A DNA stretch of 29,219 nt, from positions 1 through 29,219 of IMG/VR virus record IMGVR_UViG_3300025141_000530; one strand, given 5' to 3'. Every line of letters begins with the position of its first letter. Within the stretch, counting starts at the first letter, position 1. Under the pieces are notes generated by a model that saw only the letters and a list, made by a program, of their open reading frames with translations, did not search any database and was not told the DNA's origin. Positions 15,630-24,028 of this stretch are shown here, piece after piece. Origin of the DNA: a virus. The position numbers and the translations under genes are program-made.

Positions 15630-17399
15630 ATGGCTGGTATTATTGAACGATTGACCGAAGGTGTTGTCAATCGTGATATGCGTGCTGAGGGGCATGCATT
15701 ATTAGAGAAGTGGGAGCGCACCGGACTCTTAGAGGGTCTTGACGGTGAACGCAAACGCCAATCTATGGCCCGTTTGCTTGAAAATCAAGCAAAGGAGCTT
15801 CTTCGTGAGAACTCCTCCATGGCCGCTGGTGATGTCGAAGGCTTTGCTGCCGTCGCATTCCCCATCGTCCGTCGAGTTTTCGCGGGACTGATCGCTAACG
15901 ATCTTGTTAGCGTTCAACCGATGAGTCTTCCCTCGGGTCTCATCTTCTTCCTGGATTTCGTGTTCTCACCTAATCTGGGTGGTTCTGGCGCTCAAGGAGA
16001 TCGCTTTGGTAATATGGCCGATAGGTCTATTTACGGTGGCGCCGAAGTTGGTGCCGAGATCACCGGCGGCGTTAGCTTAGTCGGTGCTCTGAAGGAAGAC
16101 CTTTCTGGTCCACGTACCGTTGGTGCGCGCGGCTATGCTTATTCCAGTCCGACTGGTTCAAGCACCGTTACAGGTAGTTCTGTTACTCAAACTCTCTTTA
16201 GTTTGACTGGTTCTAGCTTGGCTCAGAGAAAGTCTATTGTATGGGATCCGGATCTTATTTCCTTAAGTTCTTCCGGTACCGCACGGTGGGTTATCCGCAT
16301 GGATGTACCTCAGTCGAGCTTAAGCGCAGACCTGGATTATAATAATCTTGGTACCGTTTCGGCATCTATCGAGAGTCTCAATGGCATCATGGAAGCGACT
16401 GTTACATCTGCTAACACGAAGCAGCTTCGTAGGTTGACTCAGATTACTGGTTCGACTAGCGGCAACGTTCAGTTGTACTGGCTGACTTCCGTCGACATTG
16501 TTGGTTCGTCTCTCATTGGTGGAACCGGCCTTGTCACCACGTACCCGTTACGGGATAACTTCAACGCTGCAAACACTATGGGCGCAGTTGTTGGTGCTAC
16601 TGCGTGGGGCTTGGAAAACCAAGAACTCATCCCTGAGATCGACATCAAAGTCGATTCCATCGCTGTGACCGCACAGACCAAGAAGCTTAAGGCTAAGTGG
16701 ACCCCTGAGTTAGGACAGGATCTTAACGCATACCACAACCTTGATGCTGAGGTTGAGCTTACCAGTATTCTCTCTGAGCAAGTTGCTCTTGAGATCGACC
16801 GTGAGATCCTTGCCGATCTCGTTAACGGCGCAACTGCTGGTACGTACTACTGGTCCCGGTCGCCCGGTCTGTTCTTAGACCGTACAACTGGAACTGAAGT
16901 TGGTGCCTCTAGTAAGGCTCCCGACTTCACCGGTACCGTCAGCGAATGGTACGAGACCCTTATTGAAACCGTCAATGATGTGTCTGCGCAGATTCACGTT
17001 AAGACTCTGCGGGGTGGTGCTAACTTCCTTGTCTGCGGACCTGAAGTGGCAAACATCCTGGAGTTCACTGCTGGATTCCGCGCATCTGTCACTCATGACG
17101 ATGAGAAGGGTAGTGTTGGTGCTGTAAAGGTTGGATCAATTTCTAAGAAGTTCGATGTCATTGTTGACCCGTACTTCCTGCGAAACGTGATTCTGGTTGG
17201 TCGTCGCGGCTCCTCTTTCCTTGAAAGTGGATACGTGTACGCACCTTATGTGCCGCTGCAGACTACACCCACTATCTTTGGACCCGAAGACTTCGTGCCC
17301 CGCAAGGGCGTGATGACTCGGTACGCCAAGAAGATGGTGCGTCCCGATATGTACGGCTTAGTTGTCGTGCGTGGACTCGTAGGTGAGTCAGGCAATTAA
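15630..17399 (+). CDS. gp23: Major capsid protein, T4 gp23-like
   Basis: HK97-fold shell protein, 589 residues against 521 in T4. Recognisable blocks: LIANDLVSVQPMSLPSGLIF near residue 90, IPEIDIKVDSIAVTAQTKKL, then ELGQDLNAYHNLDAEVELTS and SILSEQVALEIDREIL, GGANFLVCGPEVANIL, YVYAPYVPLQTT and a MTRYAKKMVRP end. An N-terminal delta-like segment is probably removed by gp21; LLRE after residue 60 fits, near T4's cut at 65. Residues about 125-310 are Ser/Thr/Gly-rich and may include an insertion. The ribosome site TAGGAGGT is the most complete in the window, and codons look less A/T-rich than in flanking accessory genes, both expected for a very highly expressed protein. A strong terminator follows. 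Confidence 0.96.
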   Translation: MAGIIERLTEGVVNRDMRAEGHALLEKWERTGLLEGLDGERKRQSMARLLENQAKELLRENSSMAAGDVEGFAAVAFPIVRRVFAGLIANDLVSVQPMSLPSGLIFFLDFVFSPNLGGSGAQGDRFGNMADRSIYGGAEVGAEITGGVSLVGALKEDLSGPRTVGARGYAYSSPTGSSTVTGSSVTQTLFSLTGSSLAQRKSIVWDPDLISLSSSGTARWVIRMDVPQSSLSADLDYNNLGTVSASIESLNGIMEATVTSANTKQLRRLTQITGSTSGNVQLYWLTSVDIVGSSLIGGTGLVTTYPLRDNFNAANTMGAVVGATAWGLENQELIPEIDIKVDSIAVTAQTKKLKAKWTPELGQDLNAYHNLDAEVELTSILSEQVALEIDREILADLVNGATAGTYYWSRSPGLFLDRTTGTEVGASSKAPDFTGTVSEWYETLIETVNDVSAQIHVKTLRGGANFLVCGPEVANILEFTAGFRASVTHDDEKGSVGAVKVGSISKKFDVIVDPYFLRNVILVGRRGSSFLESGYVYAPYVPLQTTPTIFGPEDFVPRKGVMTRYAKKMVRPDMYGLVVVRGLVGESGN

Positions 17400-17424
17400 T
17401 CAATAGATTAGTGCCATATTAAAC

Positions 17425-17461
17425 AAGACCCCCGTCCTTTGTGGCGGGGGTTTTTGTTTTT
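17425..17461 (+). terminator. Rho-independent terminator after the major capsid gene
   Basis: ACCCCCG (17428-17434) pairs perfectly with CGGGGGT (17445-17451). The loop is 10 bases and is followed by a run broken by one G, TTTTGTTTTT. It is placed about 25 bases after the capsid stop. Confidence 0.92.
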
Positions 17462-17541
17462 CAATAGAAAACTCAAAAAGTCGATTTGTTAATTTTTTTC
17501 GCCGGTAAATTTTTGAGATTTTTGGTTTTATATTTTAAAAA

Positions 17542-17550
17542 ACTAATTAG
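17542..17550 (+). promoter_or_regulatory. Candidate late-promoter element, variant (ACTAATTAG)
   Basis: ACTAATTA, one base from ACTATTTA, 28 bases before the ATG at 17570 in an A/T-rich gap that starts with a terminator. The gap also holds an 8-bp inverted repeat (CTCAAAAA at 17472-17479 and TTTTTGAG at 17510-17517). Confidence 0.3.
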
Positions 17551-17569
17551 ATTAGCGGGAGTATAACTA

Positions 17570-18841
17570 ATGCCAACGAATTTAAGCCCAACTTCTGAAA
17601 CAAGCGCAATTGTTCTTACATCAACAGGAAGCGCGGTGGCGGTTTCCGGATCGTTACCGTTCGGAATTTACACAGGCTCTGCTGACTTTTTAAGCGGCGC
17701 CGCCCTACAAGTTGCCTATACTTATAAAAAACTTGGCGGCGATGTAATTGATATTGAATTAACGCCATCAAATGTATATGCGGCATACGAAGAAGCTGTT
17801 TTAGAATATTCCTATATTATTAATATTCATCAGTCCAAAAATGCTCTCTCTACTTTTCTTGGAGAAGCCACTGGCACATTTGATCACAAAGGCGAAAGGC
17901 TAACCGGGCCCGAAAACGTCAATTTAAGATACCCAAGATTTACAATTGGATACTCACGTCGAGTAGGCGACGGGGCGGCGGCTGCAGGCGGTTTTGGAGG
18001 CACGGTGCCCCAATATTCAGCATCCTTCAAGCCAATTGAAAATGTTCAAGACTATGATTTACAATCTATTGTCCAAAGTGCTTCCGTATCTGGTGAAGAC
18101 GACTCAGGGACAGCTATTGACTTTAAAGATAAAGTAGATAACAAGCGTATAATAGTTACTAAGGTTTATTATAAATCTCCTAGGGCAATGTGGCGTTTTT
18201 ACGGATATTATGGTGGCTTTGGAGTTGTTGGAAATTATTCTACTTATGGACAGTATGCCGATGATGCAACTTTTGAAATTATTCCAACTTGGCAAAATAA
18301 GCTTCAAGCTAAAATGTATGAAGACTCTATTGTAACAAGAACTTCAAACTATGCGTATGAAATTATAAATAATAAATTAAGACTTTATCCTACCCCTAGT
18401 AATTGGAGCGACGGCTATAATGATCGTGTGTGGGTTAGATTTCATGTTGATATTACTCCGTGGGCTGAAGATGGCGATACAAACACCGGTATTAAAGGCA
18501 TCAACAATCTTAACTCGATGCCATTCGACAATCTTCCATATGAAAATATCAATGCTATAGGAAAACAGTGGATTCGGAAGTATGCCTTGGCCCTGTCTAA
18601 AGAAATGCTAGGACAAATTAGAGGCAAGTTCACAACGATGCCCATTCCAGGAGAAAGCGTTACTCTCAATCATTCAGAATTACTATCACAAGCCAAAGAA
18701 GAACAATCAACACTTAAAGACAAGCTGGTAGAAATTTTGAACACAATGACATACGACGAATTGGCAAAGACCGATCAAGAGCTTACAGATGCTGCTTCCA
18801 ATATTCTTAAGATTACACCTCTCCCAATTTTTGTAGGATAA
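17570..18841 (+). CDS. gp13: Neck protein, T4 gp13-like
   Basis: Head-completion/neck protein that joins the portal to the tail. The 423 residues exceed T4 gp13 (309). Similarity is clearest at GGDVIDIELTPSNVYAAYEE in the N-terminal third (T4 has a similar INVELTPDQIYD) and in the C-terminal helix WIRKYALALSKEMLGQIRGK (T4 VKDYATALAKELNGQI). Both proteins end with a hydrophobic Val-Gly, here PLPIFVG. The N-terminal Ser/Thr-rich extension of about 45 residues and the middle segment rich in Tyr and Gly (FYGYYGGFGVVGNY) are larger than in T4. GGGAG precedes the ATG. It heads a neck operon with the next two genes. The match was made by memory of T4 sequence. Confidence 0.85.
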   Translation: MPTNLSPTSETSAIVLTSTGSAVAVSGSLPFGIYTGSADFLSGAALQVAYTYKKLGGDVIDIELTPSNVYAAYEEAVLEYSYIINIHQSKNALSTFLGEATGTFDHKGERLTGPENVNLRYPRFTIGYSRRVGDGAAAAGGFGGTVPQYSASFKPIENVQDYDLQSIVQSASVSGEDDSGTAIDFKDKVDNKRIIVTKVYYKSPRAMWRFYGYYGGFGVVGNYSTYGQYADDATFEIIPTWQNKLQAKMYEDSIVTRTSNYAYEIINNKLRLYPTPSNWSDGYNDRVWVRFHVDITPWAEDGDTNTGIKGINNLNSMPFDNLPYENINAIGKQWIRKYALALSKEMLGQIRGKFTTMPIPGESVTLNHSELLSQAKEEQSTLKDKLVEILNTMTYDELAKTDQELTDAASNILKITPLPIFVG

Positions 18842-18847
18842 TAAACG

Positions 18848-19339
18848 ATGGCAGATAATAAATGGAAAAAACCGCCTGCCCCACCACCTCCTCTTTTTCT
18901 GGGAAAGAAGGAGCGAGATCTTGTAAAACAAGTTAATGATGAATTAATTGAGAAAGTCATTGGCCAACAAATTCTTTATTATCCTATTGATTTAGAAACC
19001 ACCAATTTTCACGAATTATATGGAGAAGCAATCGAAAAAACATATTTGCCTCCAATTCGAGTGTATGCTTTGGTCGAATTTACCGATTATGTAACTGAAT
19101 ATATGGATGGCTTTGGAATCGACAAATCGTGGGAAATCTCAGTTCATTTCCACAGGCGCCGCTTGACGGAGGACCAAGATCTGTATGTGCGTGAAGGCGA
19201 TTTTGTATTATATGGTGAGTATTTTTATGAAATTGTAAAACTATCTGAACCAACAAAGCTTTTTGGTCAAGTCGATCATAGCTTTGAAATTGCTGCTGTC
19301 TGTAAGAGAGCCAGAAAGGGACTATTCGATGCTACCTGA
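18848..19339 (+). CDS. gp14: Neck protein, T4 gp14-like
   Basis: Acts with gp13 in the neck to prepare the head for tail joining. The 163 residues are shorter than T4 gp14 (256). After a Pro-rich start (KKPPAPPPPLFLGKKERDLV), the core contains QQILYYPIDLETTNFHELYG, a central YMDGFGIDKSWEISVHFHRR and REGDFVLYGEYFYEIVKLSE with LFGQVDHSFEI. This parallels T4 gp14 segments (YYVPREY, FGEDL, GDLIYFP, LFEINWVEP, QLGQN). It begins 6 bases after the gp13-like stop, and its end overlaps the next gene by 11 bases. The long T4 C-terminal extension is missing. Position between the gp13- and gp15-like genes, as in T4, supports the call. Confidence 0.82.
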   Translation: MADNKWKKPPAPPPPLFLGKKERDLVKQVNDELIEKVIGQQILYYPIDLETTNFHELYGEAIEKTYLPPIRVYALVEFTDYVTEYMDGFGIDKSWEISVHFHRRRLTEDQDLYVREGDFVLYGEYFYEIVKLSEPTKLFGQVDHSFEIAAVCKRARKGLFDAT

Positions 19340-20219
19340 TAATTTTGATTTTGCGATGATTCCTACGGGAAGTAACGGTAAGGCTGACTTTACTCTTAAA
19401 GAAGTAGGGATGCTGGCATCTACTATAGAAAATATAGATTATTCTCTTGTTTCGTGGATTAAGGAAGATCTTGATCTAAGCGTGTACACAAATGAAGGAT
19501 TTACGAAGGTGCCGGTTTTGTGGCAAACACCAGAGCGCACTTTTCAAATTAAAAATGAAAAATCATTACGAGATGACGCCGGCGCGCTCAAACTTCCTTT
19601 AATAAGCATCGAGAGAACTGGAATTACGAAAGACCCCGGGCGCAAAGGAGGATTCCAGGCACATTATTATTCTAAAGAGAAAAATCAGCGCGTCGGACGT
19701 TTTGTGCTCGCTAGAAGAGTTGTACAAGACAAAACAAGAAATTTTGCTGTTGCTTCTGGCACACGAGAAACAGCCGGCGGGGATAAACAGCGTTATTATC
19801 CGCGAATAAACAAAAAAGTCGTCATTCAAACATTGTCTGTCCCCATCCCAGTCTATATTAATGCCGAATATAAGATTTCAATTAGATCTGAATATCAGCA
19901 GCAGATGAACAGTCTAATGACTCCTTTTATGGGACGAACCGGCCAAATCAATTCTTTTGTCTTGAAAAGAAACGGACACCTTTATGAAGCCTTTATCGAA
20001 CAAGGTTTTGCGCATAATAATAATGTAGCAGCTTTGGGAGAAGAGATGCGCATGTTCACTACTGACATTAATATTCGGGTTTTGGGATATCTCATGGGGG
20101 AAGAAAGCAACGATGATCGGCCCATTGTTACAATAGAAGAAAATGCGGTTGAGATTACTTTTCCCAGCGAGGGCCCCGTCCCAGAAGGCAATACTAACAT
20201 CTTTGGGGGCACTTCCTGA
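19329..20219 (+). CDS. gp15: Tail sheath stabiliser/completion protein, T4 gp15-like
   Basis: The gp15 ring caps the finished tail and connects it to the neck. A 296-residue product is predicted from the ATG at 19329. An in-frame ATG at 19263 lies deep in the preceding gene and is less likely; AAAGGGA sits before 19329. Similar layout to T4 gp15: KVPVLWQTPERTFQIKNEKS, LPLISIERTGITKDP, then SVPIPVYINAEYKISIRSEY and MNSLMTPFMGRTGQINSF. T4 gp15 has 272 residues. An acidic tail follows. Gene order 13-14-15 matches T4. The stop codon lies inside a long hairpin (20214-20251). Call rests on layout and remembered T4 segments. Confidence 0.82.
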   Translation: MLPDNFDFAMIPTGSNGKADFTLKEVGMLASTIENIDYSLVSWIKEDLDLSVYTNEGFTKVPVLWQTPERTFQIKNEKSLRDDAGALKLPLISIERTGITKDPGRKGGFQAHYYSKEKNQRVGRFVLARRVVQDKTRNFAVASGTRETAGGDKQRYYPRINKKVVIQTLSVPIPVYINAEYKISIRSEYQQQMNSLMTPFMGRTGQINSFVLKRNGHLYEAFIEQGFAHNNNVAALGEEMRMFTTDINIRVLGYLMGEESNDDRPIVTIEENAVEITFPSEGPVPEGNTNIFGGTS

Positions 20220-20256
20220 AGTAAAGCCTTATTTTTCTTTACAGTTCAGGAGCTTT
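20214..20256 (+). terminator. Bulged hairpin at the end of the neck operon
   Basis: TCCTGAA GTAAAG (20214-20226) pairs with CTTTAC and TTCAGGA (20237-20251), with a two-base AG bulge and a 10-base loop. GCTTTTT follows. It includes the stop codon of the gp15-like gene. It may be a terminator or an mRNA 3' stabiliser; the short T run makes termination less certain than at the other sites. Confidence 0.6.
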
Positions 20257-20270
20257 TTGGGATTAAAAAT

Positions 20271-20280
20271 ACTATTTAAT
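20271..20280 (+). promoter_or_regulatory. Candidate late-promoter element (ACTATTTAAT)
   Basis: An exact ACTATTTA copy 20 bases after the hairpin and 62 bases before the sheath ATG. The context AAATACTATTTAATT is nearly the same as before the tube gene. Confidence 0.42.
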
Positions 20281-20332
20281 TAATGATTGTAGTAGCATGT
20301 TTTTGCTATTGTTTTAAAAGGAATCACAAAGT

Positions 20333-23314
20333 ATGTCAGTAAAAAGCTTTAAATTTGTATCTCCCGGCGTTTTCATAAATGAAATTGATAATTCGTTTAT
20401 CCCCAAATCAGCAGACGCTATCGGGCCAGTTGTTATCGGTAGGGCTCGTCGCGGTCTAGCGATGCAGCCAGTAAAGGTACAATCATATTCGGAATTCGTT
20501 GAGATGTTTGGAAATACCGAACCCGGTATTGGTGGTGTGGGTGATGTGTATCGAAATGGTGGCAGCACTTCTCCAATGTACGGCACTTATGCCGCTAAAG
20601 CTTTTTTGCGCTCAAATGTGGCGCCCCTGACATACATTCGGCTTTTAGGACAACAGTCCAGCGGTAATGACGGTTCCACAGCCGCTCAAGCCGGCTGGAA
20701 AACATCAAACAACGCTGCTTCTGCCCTTGCCTCGAATGGAGGCGCTTATGGTCTTTGGGTTTGGCCCTCTTCATCTACCAACGTTCTTGGTGGTGATGTA
20801 ACAAAACCCGGTGTTCTTGCTGCTGTCTGGTATGCAGACAGTGCCACACAATTTGTTTTAAGTGGTACCGTTGCCGGCTTCAATCATCCTACTGGTGGTC
20901 TTGGCTGGGTAATCGCAAATGATACCAATAATGCTGGCTCTTTCACGGTTGAAGTTGCAAAGGACGGCTCTACCAACGAAAAGATTAGATTTAACTTTGA
21001 TGATTCTTCTGATCTTTTCATTCGCAAGCGGTTTCAGACTAACCCACAGCTTGCTTCGACAGCCGGCACCTTTTTCCCGGCAGGCGCATATCAGACTTAT
21101 TGGCTTGGAGAATCATTCGAACAGGAATTGAGAGACGGCCCTCAAACCGCTGGACGCTTCACGGACACCACCGGAAACGACTTAACGTCTCAGACCCAAG
21201 CCCTGCAGGGTGTCATGCTCCCCATCGCACTTAATAGTGCGGTAGGTACAGGTCCCCACAACATGTTGGGCCTTAGCGCTCAGGAAGCTAAGGCCGGCTG
21301 GTTTATTGGCCAGCACCTTGGTACTCCAACCGATTATGTCCCCCAAAACATGCAAAAACTGTTTAGACTTAAAGGTCGTGGACATGGTGAGTGGCTACAA
21401 AGAAACTGTAAGGTTTCAATTGAGAATATTAGAAAGTCTACCACTACTGCTAGTGAATATGGCTCATTTAGTGTTGTTCTCCGCGTGCTTTCTGATACCG
21501 ATAGCGCAGTTGAGGTAATGGAGCGTTTTGATAACTGTACATTAAATCCAGCCTCTCCCAATTTTATCTCGCGAGTAATTGGAGACAAGTATACGCAATG
21601 GGATACTACTGCTCGTCGTCTGAAGACTTATGGCGAATACCCGAATCAGTCAAAATTTGTATATGTTGAAATGAACTCCGATGTTGAAGGCGGCGCCACA
21701 GACCCCGAGCTTCTGCCTTTCGGTTATTTCGGGCCCCCCCGCTTCAAGAGTGGAACAAGTGTAACAGGTTCAGGCGATTTGGCCACCCAAGACTTAATGG
21801 TTTTTAATCCTGCTTCCGTAATTTATGGTACGCCTGTTACTGCTTCTAATTCCACCGGAAATGGCTACTATCTGTTCGGTAAGCTGCAGTCCGCCGCCTG
21901 GGATGGTACCCCCGATCCAGCGGCGGGTGGCACCCTAGGAATGACTGGTTCTATAGCCTTCCCTGTCGCACGACTTCGCCTTTCTGCCTCTGATGGTGGT
22001 TTGTCTGACCCCACGGATGGTTATTTTGGATTCCAAAACACAAGAGCAAACGGTAGCTCCAGAAACGATGTTAGTGTCGCAGGGGTACATCGCTCCTGGT
22101 ACACTGGCCAGGATGATGATCCAAGTTCGACTTCTGATGCCGGCGTAGAAGGCTATGCTTATGTTTTCTCGCTGGACAACGTTACTCTTGACTCGCCTAA
22201 GAGTACATATTTTTATCTCTCTGGCTCTCGTGTTGCTGGCACTAGTGTAACTAGCGCCTCCTACGGCGACTTGCTCGATAAGGGTTATGATCGCTTCACT
22301 GCTCCGTTCTTCGGCGGCTTTGACGGGTTTGATATTAGGAAGCCAGATCCTCTCCGCAATGGAGAAATGGGTTCTACTTCTACAGAATTCAATAGCTATC
22401 CTTATTATACTTATAAGAGAGCAATTGATACCGTAGCAGATCCTGAATCATTAGATATGAATGTGCTTACTGTTCCCGGCTTAACGACGGACGCATTAAC
22501 ACAGCATATGATTAATGTTTGTGAAGAGCGCGCAGATGCCATGGCACTTATTGACTTGGCTAACGTGTACATTCCTCCTCACGAGGCGCAAAAATCTAGC
22601 AAGGTTAATAGAATCGGTACTACGCCGAAACAGGCCGCGAATGCTCTTCGCGCCAGGAGAATTGATTCTAGCTATGGCGCCACATTCTATCCTTGGGTTC
22701 AAACCCGAGATGAAGCGTCTGGCGTTAATGTTTGGATACCGCCCTCTGTCGCAATGCTTGGTGTTCTTGGTACTTCTGAGGCACGTTCGGATCTTTGGTT
22801 TGCCCCCGCAGGCTTCAACCGCGGCGGCTTGAGCGATGGCGCAGCAGGAATTCCGATTACTGCTGTCACAGAGAAGTTAACCTCCAAGGAGCGCGACACT
22901 CTCTATGACGCACGGATTAATCCGATTGCCTCTTTCCCATCTAGTGGAATTGTGGTTTTCGGGCAGAAGACCCTCCAAGAGCGTCAATCTGCACTCGATA
23001 GAATTAATGTAAGAAGATTGGTAATTTACTTGAAGAAGCAGATTTCCATTCTCTCCACACAGATTCTTTTCGAGCAAAATGTCCAAGATACTTGGGCTCG
23101 CTTTAGAGGACTTATTGAGCCATTCTTAGCGAATGTCAAGGTTAGCTTCGGAATCACTGAGTTTAGATTGATTCTTGATGAATCCACTACTACTCCGGAT
23201 TTGGTTGACCAAAATATCTTGTATGCCAAGATTATGATTAAGCCCGCGCGCTCAATCGAATATATCGCAATTGACTTTGTGATTGCTTCCACGGGAGCAT
23301 CGTTTGATGATTAA
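20333..23314 (+). CDS. gp18: Contractile tail sheath protein, T4 gp18-like
   Basis: Polymerises around the tail tube and contracts on infection. The N-terminus (SPGVFINEIDNSF, VVIGRARRGLAMQPVKVQSY, EFVEMFG) and C-terminus (LVIYLKKQISILSTQILFEQ, WARFRGLIEPFLANV, KIMIKPARSIEYIAIDFVIA) are typical of sheath proteins. Length is 993 residues against 659 in T4; the excess lies in the middle, about residues 130-640, which is rich in Ser, Gly, Thr and Asp and probably forms surface-exposed domains. AAGGA precedes the ATG. It is placed in its own unit with the tube gene downstream, flanked by candidate promoter elements. Codon use looks like that of a highly expressed gene. Confidence 0.95.
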   Translation: MSVKSFKFVSPGVFINEIDNSFIPKSADAIGPVVIGRARRGLAMQPVKVQSYSEFVEMFGNTEPGIGGVGDVYRNGGSTSPMYGTYAAKAFLRSNVAPLTYIRLLGQQSSGNDGSTAAQAGWKTSNNAASALASNGGAYGLWVWPSSSTNVLGGDVTKPGVLAAVWYADSATQFVLSGTVAGFNHPTGGLGWVIANDTNNAGSFTVEVAKDGSTNEKIRFNFDDSSDLFIRKRFQTNPQLASTAGTFFPAGAYQTYWLGESFEQELRDGPQTAGRFTDTTGNDLTSQTQALQGVMLPIALNSAVGTGPHNMLGLSAQEAKAGWFIGQHLGTPTDYVPQNMQKLFRLKGRGHGEWLQRNCKVSIENIRKSTTTASEYGSFSVVLRVLSDTDSAVEVMERFDNCTLNPASPNFISRVIGDKYTQWDTTARRLKTYGEYPNQSKFVYVEMNSDVEGGATDPELLPFGYFGPPRFKSGTSVTGSGDLATQDLMVFNPASVIYGTPVTASNSTGNGYYLFGKLQSAAWDGTPDPAAGGTLGMTGSIAFPVARLRLSASDGGLSDPTDGYFGFQNTRANGSSRNDVSVAGVHRSWYTGQDDDPSSTSDAGVEGYAYVFSLDNVTLDSPKSTYFYLSGSRVAGTSVTSASYGDLLDKGYDRFTAPFFGGFDGFDIRKPDPLRNGEMGSTSTEFNSYPYYTYKRAIDTVADPESLDMNVLTVPGLTTDALTQHMINVCEERADAMALIDLANVYIPPHEAQKSSKVNRIGTTPKQAANALRARRIDSSYGATFYPWVQTRDEASGVNVWIPPSVAMLGVLGTSEARSDLWFAPAGFNRGGLSDGAAGIPITAVTEKLTSKERDTLYDARINPIASFPSSGIVVFGQKTLQERQSALDRINVRRLVIYLKKQISILSTQILFEQNVQDTWARFRGLIEPFLANVKVSFGITEFRLILDESTTTPDLVDQNILYAKIMIKPARSIEYIAIDFVIASTGASFDD

Positions 23315-23341
23315 AAGATGTAAGAGTTTTTTCTCTAACTT

Positions 23342-23351
23342 ACTATTTAAT
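23342..23351 (+). promoter_or_regulatory. Candidate late-promoter element (ACTATTTAAT)
   Basis: An exact ACTATTTA copy in the sheath-tube gap, 46 bases before the tube ATG. It allows tube protein expression independent of the sheath. Confidence 0.42.
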
Positions 23352-23387
23352 TTTGAAACACTTTATACTTTAAGGAGTAAATGAATT

Positions 23388-23990
23388 ATGCCATTCTGGG
23401 CCTCAGACTTTTCATCGACCGACACCGCGATCACCGAACCGAAAAGAAAATTTAGATTTTTAGTTAGATTCACCGGCATCACCGGCGGTAGTACCGGCGA
23501 CAGTACCGCACTTTGGTACGCCAAGACTGCCGCTAAGCCGTCCTTTACAATTGCTGCCACTGAACATAAGTATTTGAATCATACTTTTTATTATCCAGGA
23601 GCAGTTACATGGAACGAAGTCGCAATTACTTTAGTCGATCCGCTGGAGCCTGATGTGGCCGGTAAGCTCTCCCAGATTGTTAAGGCAGCAGGCTATGTGC
23701 CCCCCGGTACCGCGGATGATCGAAGCACCATGACCAAGGGTAAAGCTGCCCAGGCATTAGGCCAAGTCTCAATCACTCAGATTGATCATACAGGCACGAA
23801 GGAACTTGAAACATGGACGCTTTTTAATGCTTGGATCTCAGATGTAAAATATGGTGATTTGGCTTATGGCGATGATGAATTAGTAGAGCTATCAGTCACC
23901 CTGAAGTATGATTGGGCGAAGATCGAAGACTCCACGGGAACTACGGCATTCGAAGGCCCACTCCAGACTGGGACAGGCGCAGAATCCTAG
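23388..23990 (+). CDS. gp19: Tail tube protein, T4 gp19-like
   Basis: Subunit of the inner tail tube through which DNA passes. The 200-residue product is slightly longer than T4 gp19 (163). It has features of the myovirus tube family: an N-terminal FRFLVRFTGI strand, KTAAKPSFTIAATEHKYLNH (the family's conserved Lys-x-x-x-Pro region), TFYYPGAVTWNEVAITLVDP, and a C-terminal FNAWISDVKYGDLAYGDDEL followed by VTLKYDWAKIE. AAGGAG precedes the ATG by 10 bases; an ATG at 23381 lies in another frame. It follows the sheath gene, as in T4. Confidence 0.92.
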   Translation: MPFWASDFSSTDTAITEPKRKFRFLVRFTGITGGSTGDSTALWYAKTAAKPSFTIAATEHKYLNHTFYYPGAVTWNEVAITLVDPLEPDVAGKLSQIVKAAGYVPPGTADDRSTMTKGKAAQALGQVSITQIDHTGTKELETWTLFNAWISDVKYGDLAYGDDELVELSVTLKYDWAKIEDSTGTTAFEGPLQTGTGAES

Positions 23991-24028
23991 TCGACCCCCT
24001 AGTAATTTTATATAATAAGAGGTGAATA

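Noticed and set aside
17472-17517. 8-bp inverted repeat CTCAAAAA/TTTTTGAG after the capsid terminator
   Set aside because: Arms are A/T-only apart from two pairs and separated by about 30 bases of A/T-rich sequence; chance is likely. Noted with the gap.
19263-19328. Earlier in-frame ATG for the gp15-like gene
   Set aside because: It would overlap the gp14-like gene by 77 bases. The ATG at 19329 has AAAGGGA upstream and a short overlap.
23320-23343. Weak hairpin between sheath and tube genes (GTAAG ... CTTAC)
   Set aside because: Short, interrupted stem without a T run after it. It also overlaps the candidate promoter element.
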